Virus record (IMG/VR): IMGVR_UViG_3300035698_013135
Span: 1 to 20,061 of that record
Source of the DNA: a virus
DNA length: 20,061 nucleotides
Direction: 5' to 3' (one strand)
Shown: piece by piece, positions 5,921 through 11,356 of the stretch
How the letters are laid out: each line of letters opens with the position of its first letter
Numbering within the stretch: position 1 is the first letter of the stretch
The notes under the pieces: model-generated
Told to the model about the DNA's origin: nothing
Seen by the model: only the letters and a program-made list of their open reading frames with translations
The model's database searches: none
Position numbers and translations under genes: made by a program

Positions 5921-7240
5921 TTACATAGCAGCCTTAATCTTATCAATTGAAGCCTTTTCCAGACCTTTCCAGACTGTTACGTCTAGAACGTCTTCTTCTT
6001 TCCATCCCTTAGCCAGCAATAAAGCACCGGCTATGGTGCACCTAGGCGATACAATGTGCCTAACTCCGCATTCTTTAACAGCATTGCGGATTTTGACCAC
6101 TTTGCGGACCCAGTCTTGATTATCAGTAAAGCTAGACTCTAACTTTTCATCATAATCTATGGCCAGTTGCTGCCACCTTGAAAGAGTAGCGGCGTCTTGC
6201 TGATAACGTCCTACATATTGCCTGTCTGCACCATTCCCATAGGTATTGGCAGCCGATATAGCAATAAAATCAGGATGCTTCTCAAAAGTGCCATGCGGGA
6301 AATCACAAATTCCATTGTCTAGTGCCGCATTAAAAGCCAGTACTGGGTTAGGCAAAGAACCGTCTATCTCGTCAAAAAGGAAGACGCCGCCAGTTGTATA
6401 TCGGCGGAAAAACTCAGTCTCGACATATTCGCCAGTGGCAGACATATAACCCATCAACTTATGTTCTTGGGTCAATGCGCCAGTGAAAGAAAAGGGAAGA
6501 CTCAAAGCATCAGCTATCTGTCTGGCTAGGGTAGTTTTACCGCTACCGGCTGGACCCACAAACTGTAGATTTAAACCGCAGGTAACGACATCCATTCCCA
6601 TCTCAAACCGATAGTGGACCCCTTCCATCTTTTTAGATTCACGCTCTGTGGCTTCAATGATGTATGACAACGGGGCTTGCGAATGTTTCTTCACTAGCTC
6701 TATCACCTTACTTTCATCAATCTCAACCTTTTGAGTTTGGCCGATAGCCGCCATCAAAGTTGCCATGGCTTGTTGAACGTCTCCAGTCTGGCTTGTTGCC
6801 GTTACTGGCTTAGACTCTGTCTTAGATGGCTTTGAAGCGCCTCCAGAATGATAGCCCCAAGGGTCAATACCACAATGTTCTGCGGCCTCGTACCATTGAG
6901 AGTTATTCATAGTTGCGCTGTCATAGCCTGAATGATCAAGAAAGCCGGCCCAGCTAATGCTGGACCTGATTTCCTTTCTCAAAGCGTCTCGGTTATCGGC
7001 CAGCTTCAAACCCGTGTAAGGGTTCGAGGTTGAATTGAGAGTAGAGAAGTAGACATAGCCAAAAGTCAGTGCCTTTTTAGGTACTGCCACTGAACCAACG
7101 GTTGACTCGAAAGTCTGGCCGTTTTTTCTGGTAACAGTGACGGTTGAATCAAAAGCCAATTGCTCTTCTGAGTGCATACCCCAGTCATTAACAGATAGTC
7201 CTGATTCATTGTGCAGTCGTACAGGTTTAATAATATTCAT
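5921..7240 (-). CDS. MoxR/CobS-like AAA+ ATPase
   Basis: A 439-residue protein; the start is ATG 7240 with GGAG upstream (an in-frame TTG at 7255 lies inside the Shine-Dalgarno hairpin and is rejected). The first ~150 residues are a separate domain with beta-rich and aromatic segments (WGMHSEEQLAFDSTVTVTRK, FGYVYFSTLN) and a Ser/Thr/Lys-rich linker; I do not recognise it. The AAA+ core has Walker A GPAGSGKT (229-236), Walker B VFLFDEID (286-293), sensor 1 AANTYG (330-335) and SPR (398-400) as a likely sensor 2. The pattern around them (LMGYMSATGEYVETEF, FNAALDNG) fits the AAA_5/CobS-MoxR group, which remodels proteins or inserts cofactors together with a VWA partner. The next gene downstream may be that partner. 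It heads the leftward operon. Confidence 0.85.
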   Translation of the reverse strand: MNIIKPVRLHNESGLSVNDWGMHSEEQLAFDSTVTVTRKNGQTFESTVGSVAVPKKALTFGYVYFSTLNSTSNPYTGLKLADNRDALRKEIRSSISWAGFLDHSGYDSATMNNSQWYEAAEHCGIDPWGYHSGGASKPSKTESKPVTATSQTGDVQQAMATLMAAIGQTQKVEIDESKVIELVKKHSQAPLSYIIEATERESKKMEGVHYRFEMGMDVVTCGLNLQFVGPAGSGKTTLARQIADALSLPFSFTGALTQEHKLMGYMSATGEYVETEFFRRYTTGGVFLFDEIDGSLPNPVLAFNAALDNGICDFPHGTFEKHPDFIAISAANTYGNGADRQYVGRYQQDAATLSRWQQLAIDYDEKLESSFTDNQDWVRKVVKIRNAVKECGVRHIVSPRCTIAGALLLAKGWKEEDVLDVTVWKGLEKASIDKIKAAM

Positions 7241-7244
7241 TTTT

Positions 7245-7258
7245 ACATTCTCCAATGT
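7245..7258 (-). promoter_or_regulatory. Shine-Dalgarno hairpin of the AAA+ gene
   Basis: Same element as at 4883-4896: ACATT-GGAG-AATGT on the - strand, a 5-bp stem with the Shine-Dalgarno as loop, then AAAA and ATG 7240. Confidence 0.6.
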
Positions 7259-7267
7259 TTGAGTTTT

Positions 7268-7320
7268 GGTACGGATTCCGTACCTTTAGAGGCTCTTAAT
7301 CAAAGCCCCTAAAGGTACGG
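7268..7320 (-). promoter_or_regulatory. Alternative-hairpin leader or palindromic operator of leftward operon
   Basis: Three copies of one 7-mer in both orientations: GGTACGG (7268-7274), CCGTACC (7278-7284), GGTACGG (7314-7320). The first two form GGTACGG-ATT-CCGTACC, a 17-bp palindrome. The last two extend to a perfect 12-bp stem (7278-7289 with 7309-7320), then one mismatch and a further 4 bp (7291-7294 with 7304-7307) around a 9-base loop. The middle copy can pair with only one partner at a time. The element lies 10 bases upstream of the Shine-Dalgarno hairpin of the AAA+ gene. It may be an RNA attenuator in the operon leader or a repressor operator with three half-sites. Confidence 0.6.
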
Positions 7321-7354
7321 CCACCTAGAAGACTAGATAGCCGTAACTCAAACA

Positions 7355-7376
7355 GTCGGCCATATATAGCGCCGAC
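7355..7376. promoter_or_regulatory. Inverted repeat with TATATA centre
   Basis: GTCGGC (7355-7360) and GCCGAC (7371-7376) flank CATATATAGC. It could be a second leader hairpin of the leftward operon, or an operator over a TATATA -10-like core. No convincing -35 box stands at 16-18 bases from it on either strand. Confidence 0.35.
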
Positions 7377-7440
7377 GAGGAGAAAACTTGATACTTGCTT
7401 GAATCCCCAGTCGTGCCCCCTTGTTGCTCTAAAGCCTAGA

Positions 7441-7500
7441 GGGGCTGGGTCTCTGTTTCTTCTATAAGGCAGAGAATCCGCGATTCAAACTTTGCGCCCC
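7441..7500 (+). other. Possible three-way-junction RNA structure
   Basis: GGGG (7441-7444) can pair with CCCC (7497-7500). Inside lie two arms: TCTCTGTTT (7450-7458) with the segment 7467-7475, including two G-T pairs, and CGCGA (7479-7483) with TTGCG (7492-7496), including one G-T pair. The G-T pairs favour a + strand transcript. It has no tRNA D-arm or T-loop geometry and is only ~60 bases. No promoter for it is clear. Confidence 0.25.
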
Positions 7501-7977
7501 CCTCGCGAGAGACACTGTCTAGGTATAGGGTTTCTATACAAACTAGACATAAAACAACGTACTAGGGGCACAATGAGGGATGGCTAACTTATAGTGAACC
7601 CCCCTACTAGATAAGGTTGGTGAATAGTATAGTTAAATCAATAGGTTACGTTTAAGACGGTGAATAATTAATTTACCTATAGATAGAGGGATAGACAGAT
7701 CACCTAGCCAGACAGAGAGACCCCTAGAATGCCTTGTAAGCAATAGTTAGATTCTAGATAGTAAGTGATAGGCATAGGCTAGCGTGAAGAGAGAGCCCAT
7801 AGGCTTTGCTTAGGATGGATAGACTTCTCCTCTTTTTTGAAGATTAAGTCTCGATTGACCAAAACGTCTTAGAAGGGAAATTAGAGGGCTCTAAGACTGG
7901 GCCGAAAAACCCCCCTCAAAACGGCGGACCGGACCTATTAACTCCAATGATATAAGACACTAAACAAATCAATAGCA

Positions 7978-8068
7978 TGAATGATCAATGTTAGTGATGG
8001 ATTAGATCAATGTCGTGAATGATTCAGAGGGATGATGATAGGTGTGGTTAGGATCACTAGGATCAATG
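7978..8068. repeat. GATCAATG/TGAATGAT direct repeats (iteron-like)
   Basis: GATCAATG occurs at 7983-7990, 8005-8012 and 8061-8068; TGAATGAT at 7978-7985 and 8016-8023; GGATCA at 8051-8056 and 8060-8065. Four GATC sites fall within 82 bases. The surrounding sequence (7930-7990) is A/T-rich. The arrangement could be initiator or regulator binding sites. Confidence 0.4.
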
Positions 8069-8160
8069 GCGGACAGAGACAGCAACAATGGGGGGAAAGT
8101 AGTTCAATCCCAAGCAAGTGTCTTGCCCTCAGTCGTGTCTCTTCCCCTTGCCGGACAGCC

Positions 8161-8261
8161 AGACAGAGACGCATCACAAGGCCAGTGGTAGACAGAGACG
8201 CCAGCATAGACAGCATAGACAGGGGCTCTAGACATAGGGGGGTAGACGTAGACTCAGAGAC
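8161..8261. repeat. AGAC-rich direct-repeat array
   Basis: AGAC occurs ten times in 101 bases, all on the + strand (8161, 8167, 8190, 8196, 8208, 8217, 8230, 8244, 8250, 8258). It includes a 12-bp direct repeat AGACAGAGACGC (8161-8172 and 8190-8201) and a perfect 9-bp tandem AGCATAGAC (8203-8211, 8212-8220). A further ACAGAGAC is at 8073-8080. The region is non-coding, immediately left of the G-runs and the rightward promoter. Confidence 0.6.
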
Positions 8262-8293
8262 ATTGAGGAGGAGGGGGGGGTAGGGGGGTAGGG
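8235..8293 (+). repeat. G-run cluster with TAGGGGGGTAG repeats, possible G-quadruplex
   Basis: TAGGGGGGTAG occurs at 8235-8245 and 8281-8291. Between them is a run of eight G (8273-8280), and GGG follows at 8291-8293. The G8-TA-G6-TA-G3 block meets the usual short-loop quadruplex pattern on the + strand. It lies about 50 bases upstream of the rightward -35 box. Confidence 0.5.
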
Positions 8294-8342
8294 CCTGAGC
8301 AGCGATGGAAATAGATTGATATCAACCCCCAGCGAATCGTCC

Positions 8343-8371
8343 TTGTGAATAATTAACGCAAACTGCATAAT
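8343..8371 (+). promoter_or_regulatory. Sigma-70-like promoter of rightward operon
   Basis: TTGTGA (8343-8348), a 17-base spacer, then CATAAT (8366-8371). This gives 4/6 and 5/6 matches to the consensus at optimal spacing. It sits directly before the first rightward gene; transcription would begin near 8378. It is the best promoter I can see in the non-coding core. Confidence 0.6.
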
Positions 8372-8396
8372 GCTCGGAGACAAAAGAAGACGGCTC

Positions 8397-8561
8397 ATGT
8401 GTGAATGCGAGACTCCAGACCTAGTATTACTCGGTAACACCCCTTTCTGTACTGGGTGTAATTGTCCTGTGCGGGACGTAATTAGACTGGAATATCTCCT
8501 TAATACCGTCCAAAAGCCTGAAAATGGCCAAAATAAGCACTTTTGCTCGTTAGCAGCATGA
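8397..8561 (+). CDS. Small Cys-rich (zinc-ribbon-like) protein
   Basis: A 54-residue protein, MCECETPDLVLLGNTPFCTG at the N-terminus. It has CEC and a CTGCNC cluster about 15 residues later, which could bind one zinc, then a short helix (VRDVIRLEYLLNTVQ). An in-frame ATG at 8370 overlaps the -10 box and would lie outside the transcript, so 8397 is preferred; its Shine-Dalgarno is weak (AAGAAGACGG). It is the first gene after the rightward promoter. It may be a regulator, but no family is recognised. Confidence 0.45.
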   Translation: MCECETPDLVLLGNTPFCTGCNCPVRDVIRLEYLLNTVQKPENGQNKHFCSLAA

Positions 8562-8601
8562 AAACCCGCTACCTAGACTGAGCAAGGGCTCTGGAGAATA
8601 T

Positions 8602-8754
8602 ATGACCAAGAAAAGTGGCAGTATACACGGGCGAGTATCAACCCCAACTAAGGGGCGATATGTGATGGAATTAGCGGGTGCTGTGATCGTTACCGGTACT
8701 GCTGTTATTGCGATGGTTGTTCTCTTTGGGCTCGCTCTGGACATCTTAATCTAA
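8602..8754 (+). CDS. 50-residue single-pass membrane protein
   Basis: The ATG at 8602 has GGAG 5 bases upstream. The peptide has a basic N-terminus (MTKKSGSIHGRVSTPTKGRY) and one hydrophobic helix from residue ~23 to the end (ELAGAVIVTGTAVIAMVVLF, then GLALDILI). It is N-in basic by the positive-inside rule. The next gene starts in its stop codon (TAATG). It lies a few genes before the endolysin, so a holin, pinholin or antiholin role is possible; a structural or superinfection role cannot be excluded. Confidence 0.6.
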   Translation: MTKKSGSIHGRVSTPTKGRYVMELAGAVIVTGTAVIAMVVLFGLALDILI

Positions 8755-9110
8755 TGGATATGCAGATACCGGCAGAGATGCTGAAGACGAAATGGCTCAC
8801 TGATCCTCAATTTGGTAGGGAAGTCCTATCAGTGGCGGGTAAGTCAGGAGTTGCGAACCCCTATATGACAGAACTTCTTGCCGAGTTCTCCCCAATACCC
8901 TATTTGCCCCCAGTAGCCCTCAATTCTATCCAATATGGCTTCTATCGGAGCTGTGCGTGGGCTTATCGTGAGCTGTTACAGCCAGTGGCCAGACTCAAAG
9001 AAGAGTATGTGGACGGAGAGCTAGCAGGCGCGCGAGTGGATGGGGTAATCTATGGTCACATGACGCCAAGGAAGCCAGAAGAATGTCCGACGACAAGAGA
9101 AGTCAGTTAA
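8754..9110 (+). CDS. Hypothetical protein in pre-lysis block
   Basis: A 118-residue soluble protein translationally coupled to the upstream membrane protein (TAATG) and overlapping the next gene by 28 bases. Aromatic and proline-rich segments (FSPIPYLPPVALNSIQYGFY, then RSCAWAYRELLQPVARLKEE) suggest a compact helical protein. The end is polar (HMTPRKPEECPTTREVS). No family is recognised. Close packing with membrane and lysis genes suggests co-expression late in infection. Confidence 0.6.
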   Translation: MDMQIPAEMLKTKWLTDPQFGREVLSVAGKSGVANPYMTELLAEFSPIPYLPPVALNSIQYGFYRSCAWAYRELLQPVARLKEEYVDGELAGARVDGVIYGHMTPRKPEECPTTREVS

Positions 9111-9577
9111 TTGGTTATTTCATTGGGCTTTCAATGGGGCAGGTTTACTCTTATTTGGGTATTACCATAGCGATCCTCACGTTCTTTGGCGGGAACTTCA
9201 TCGGAAAATATCTCGAAATACTCCCAGAACAAGTAGACAGGGCTTTTTACTCAGGTTGCATGCTCTGGCTTTCAGGGACAGGGATGCACATTTGGAAGAC
9301 AAGACTAGACGCCAATAACAATAGACGGGAAGACTCAAGACCCGCTAACCCAGCTTCAGTAATATCAATCGAACTCGCCAAGACCCTTCCTGCCACCGGT
9401 CTTACCATTCAAGAAATAAGCGACACCCTCTCACCACATCACCATGACGCTGGTAAATCCAAGCCTACCCTGATGGCTGCTTTGACCCGGGCTAGGATCA
9501 GGGAAGCCGCTCAGGACGGTTCTGAGTGCTATTATCACGAAGGACGCTACTACCCTAGAAGCGATAAAACACGGTGA
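9083..9577 (+). CDS. Membrane protein, holin candidate with C-terminal soluble domain
   Basis: A 164-residue protein with two hydrophobic segments near the N-terminus: residues ~22-45 (YSYLGITIAILTFFGGNFIG) and ~52-71 (RAFYSGCMLWLSGTGMHIWK). An Asn/Arg-rich linker and a soluble domain of ~80 residues follow, with a helix-turn-like LPATGLTIQEISDTL and ending YYHEGRYYPRSDKTR. Two membrane helices directly upstream of the endolysin fit a holin, but the C-terminal domain is unusually large for one. The start has AAGGA upstream and overlaps the previous gene. Confidence 0.5.
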   Translation: MSDDKRSQLIGYFIGLSMGQVYSYLGITIAILTFFGGNFIGKYLEILPEQVDRAFYSGCMLWLSGTGMHIWKTRLDANNNRREDSRPANPASVISIELAKTLPATGLTIQEISDTLSPHHHDAGKSKPTLMAALTRARIREAAQDGSECYYHEGRYYPRSDKTR

Positions 9578-9581
9578 TGAT

Positions 9582-10124
9582 ATGAACGTACACTCAATAA
9601 TCGAAGGAATAATCGAAGCAGAAGGTGGCTATGTCTTTGATCCTGAAGACTCAGGTGGTGAGACGAACTGGGGAATAACTGAAGCAGTAGCCCGAGACTT
9701 TGGCTACGAAGGCGAGATGATTGATCTTCAGAGAGAGACGGCGTACCAAATATATAAAGAAATCTACTGGGAAAAGCCCCAATTTGACAAAGTTGCTCTA
9801 GTTTCCGGTGTTCTTGCCGATGAAATGGCTGATACCGGCGTTAATATGGGCACAGGGACGGCTACACAGATACTTCAAGTCTGTCTGAACGCATTTAACG
9901 ACCGAGAGCGCCTTTATGCTGACATGGAAGCTGACGGGCTAATGGGACCGACCACACTATCAAACTTAAAGTTCTATTCTGAAGCCCGAGAGATAGCCGT
10001 ACTGATTAAAGCTATGAACTGCTTACAAGGCGCAAAGTATCTGGACTTATCCCAGAAACGTGAAAAAGACGAGCGTTTCGTCTACGGATGGATTAAAAAT
10101 CGTGTTGCTCTCCCTAGCCAGTAA
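9582..10124 (+). CDS. Endolysin, GH108-type N-acetylmuramidase
   Basis: A 180-residue enzyme of the glycoside hydrolase 108 family (as in the phage N4 endolysin), which cleaves the glycan strands of peptidoglycan at lysis. The signature IIEAEGGYVFDPEDSGGETN runs on into WGIT near the N-terminus; the Glu of EGGY (residue 14) is the expected catalytic acid. The C-terminal half (GLMGPTTLSNL onward) matches the PG_binding_3 type domain commonly fused to GH108. No signal peptide or N-terminal membrane anchor is seen, so release through a holin is expected. It is followed by overlapping spanin genes. Confidence 0.9.
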   Translation: MNVHSIIEGIIEAEGGYVFDPEDSGGETNWGITEAVARDFGYEGEMIDLQRETAYQIYKEIYWEKPQFDKVALVSGVLADEMADTGVNMGTGTATQILQVCLNAFNDRERLYADMEADGLMGPTTLSNLKFYSEAREIAVLIKAMNCLQGAKYLDLSQKREKDERFVYGWIKNRVALPSQ

Positions 10125-10554
10125 AGTTCTATTCAACAAGAACGTCATAATTGCCATAATTGCGATTGCTTTTGTTGCAGGGTGTTACTTTTGGTATCAA
10201 TCTCAGCTAAAAGAAGCCTACGAAGACGGATATGACCACCGGCAGGCTGAAATAGTTGAAGTTCATGGCAGAATAGTCCGAGAGCTGACAGAAGAAAACG
10301 ACCAACTCAGGTCTAGAGACACGGTCAGAGTCGAAACAGTGATCGAAGAACGCATCAGAACTGAAAGGATAATCGAGTATGTTGAACGAGAGATTCAGAC
10401 CGTTGACGTTAGCACTTGTTTTGCTCTGTCTAATGACTGGGTGCAGCTCTACAACAAAGCCGCCAACGCCAATATTGGAAACCCCGAAAATAGCTCCGGT
10501 GGCAGCGAGTCTGAAGGAGCCATGTCAGGCGTTGCTGGTGCTGGAGTCAACTGA
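10102..10554 (+). CDS. Inner-membrane spanin (Rz-like)
   Basis: A 150-residue protein with a single N-terminal membrane helix (NVIIAIIAIAFVAGCYFWYQ) and a long charged coiled-coil-like periplasmic stretch (IVRELTEENDQLRSRD, TVIEERIRTERIIEYVEREI). This is the inner-membrane spanin architecture. No ATG precedes the helix in frame; GTG 10102 is preferred, with GTG 10060 (65 bases inside the endolysin gene) as the alternative. The 3' part overlaps the Rz1-type lipoprotein gene in another frame. Rz and Rz1 together fuse inner and outer membranes in the last step of lysis, so the host should be Gram-negative. Confidence 0.8.
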   Translation: MLLSLASKVLFNKNVIIAIIAIAFVAGCYFWYQSQLKEAYEDGYDHRQAEIVEVHGRIVRELTEENDQLRSRDTVRVETVIEERIRTERIIEYVEREIQTVDVSTCFALSNDWVQLYNKAANANIGNPENSSGGSESEGAMSGVAGAGVN

Positions 10555-10660
10555 TCCTAGAGAAGCACTCAGGGTTACTGTAAAAAACTTCCAGCGGGCG
10601 TTAGAATGCGCCTCAAGGCACTCAGCTCTAGTAGCAGCAGTAAAGGACAGAAAGTTATGA
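10379..10660 (+). CDS. Outer-membrane lipoprotein spanin (Rz1-like), overlapping Rz
   Basis: A 93-residue protein read in the +1 frame relative to Rz, starting inside it and running 106 bases past its end. It has a signal peptide with a lipobox, LVLLCLMTGC, where the Cys at ~22 would be lipidated. A proline-rich stretch follows (STTKPPTPILETPKIAPV), typical of Rz1, then a helical tail. AAGGA lies 9 bases upstream of the ATG. The partial overlap of spanin genes is a known arrangement. Confidence 0.85.
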   Translation: MLNERFRPLTLALVLLCLMTGCSSTTKPPTPILETPKIAPVAASLKEPCQALLVLESTDPREALRVTVKNFQRALECASRHSALVAAVKDRKL

Positions 10661-10689
10661 TCCAAATACCCAGATACAGGCGTTAAAAC

Positions 10690-11028
10690 ATGGCCAGACG
10701 AGAATTAATCTACGGTAGAGATCGGGCGAAGAAATTTAGCGAGGTCTTAAACAAAGACGAGTCCCAGAATATGACTGTCTCGGGAGATGTCCACTGTGAC
10801 GACGAGACAATAGCCTTGTCTACTGCGTCTTGGGAAGTAGTCTCAGGCAGGGTAACATTAGGCTCTAGCACCGAGGCCGGGAACAAAACCACAGCTCTAG
10901 TGAAAGGCGTAGACGAAGGACCGGCGTTCGTCAAAGTAACCCTCACATTTGATGACACCTCTGTTGGGATCGTCTATATAAGAATTGAGGTTCAGGCCGA
11001 AGACAACGGAAGCAATAGCTATGACTGA
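10690..11028 (+). CDS. Beta-rich hypothetical virion-type protein
   Basis: A 112-residue acidic protein. After a basic N-terminus (MARRELIYGRDRAKKFSEVL), the rest alternates strands: QNMTVSGDVHCDDETIALST, ASWEVVSGRVTLGS, KTTALVKGVDEGPAFVKVTL, GIVYIRIEV. This looks like a small Ig-like or adaptor-type beta sandwich, resembling phage proteins annotated as fibre-tail adaptors. It lies between the lysis cassette and the terminase, overlapping the terS start by 8 bases. The start has a weak Shine-Dalgarno. The role is not known. Confidence 0.6.
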   Translation: MARRELIYGRDRAKKFSEVLNKDESQNMTVSGDVHCDDETIALSTASWEVVSGRVTLGSSTEAGNKTTALVKGVDEGPAFVKVTLTFDDTSVGIVYIRIEVQAEDNGSNSYD

Positions 11029-11356
11029 TACAGAAAACCCACAAACCCTGAACAGGCGAATGGCCACACAAGCCCGCAATAAGATCAGGACATCGCATAT
11101 CATCAGACGCCTAGAGTCATACGTCTTAGACGAGGAGATAACCAGTGGGACTACGGAGAAGAAAAAGATCAGTATGTCATCGGCACAGGTTACGGCGGCA
11201 CTGGGCTTACTGAGAAAAGTCCTACCAGATATGAAGACCTCAGATATAACCGTGTCCGACACCAACGAAGTCGGCAAAGTTTCAGACGTTCCAATTACAG
11301 GTGACAAATGGCAAGAACAGTATGGGCACCCCAAGCCGGACCCCAAGCAGCACTGA
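11021..11356 (+). CDS. Terminase small subunit (putative)
   Basis: A 111-residue protein starting at ATG 11021 (GGAAG upstream); an in-frame TTG 36 bases further up is less likely. It has a basic helical N-terminus (RRMATQARNKIRTSHIIRRL) and the segment ISMSSAQVTAALGLLRKVLP, a pattern common in small phage proteins immediately upstream of TerL. The C-terminal 35 residues are polar and end PKPDPKQH. It overlaps the large terminase by 49 bases. TerS binds phage DNA and regulates packaging. The call rests on position and this motif. Confidence 0.65.
   Translation: MTDTENPQTLNRRMATQARNKIRTSHIIRRLESYVLDEEITSGTTEKKKISMSSAQVTAALGLLRKVLPDMKTSDITVSDTNEVGKVSDVPITGDKWQEQYGHPKPDPKQH

Larger units (their letters stand above)
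7261..8342. other. 1.1-kb non-coding strand-switch region
   Basis: No frame here looks like a gene on either strand; the longer open frames encode low-complexity Arg/Ser/Pro-rich peptides and lack ribosome-binding sites. It separates the leftward operon (start 7240) from the rightward operon. In order it holds: the triple CCGTACC/GGTACGG element, a TATATA inverted repeat, a possible branched RNA structure (7441-7500), an 8-bp direct repeat CATAGGCT (7773-7780 and 7798-7805), GATC-containing repeats (7978-8068), an AGAC-rich array (8161-8261) and G-runs. C-runs of six lie in its left half (7497, 7599, 7910) and G-runs of six or more in its right half (8090, 8237, 8273, 8283). It is a likely control region and possible replication origin. 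Confidence 0.6.

Noticed and set aside
7441-7510. tRNA-like gene
   Set aside because: No D-arm, the T-loop would be 8 bases, the acceptor stem is only 4-5 bp and the length is about 60 bases.
7626-7654. Leftward promoter with TATACT and TTAAAC
   Set aside because: The -35 match is 3/6 at 18-base spacing and the site is ~390 bases from the first leftward gene; not convincing without a mapped start.
7855-7883. TTGACC followed at 17 bases by AAATTA, a promoter candidate
   Set aside because: The -10 match is very poor and no gene begins within 400 bases.
7261-8342. CRISPR array or attachment site
   Set aside because: Repeats are too short and irregularly spaced, and no integrase, tRNA or Cas gene is present.
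8007-8440. Open frames on both strands in the non-coding core (8032-8283 +, 8007-8216 -, 8228-8440 -)
   Set aside because: They encode low-complexity Arg/Ser/Pro/Leu peptides, lack ribosome-binding sites and overlap the repeat array and promoter.
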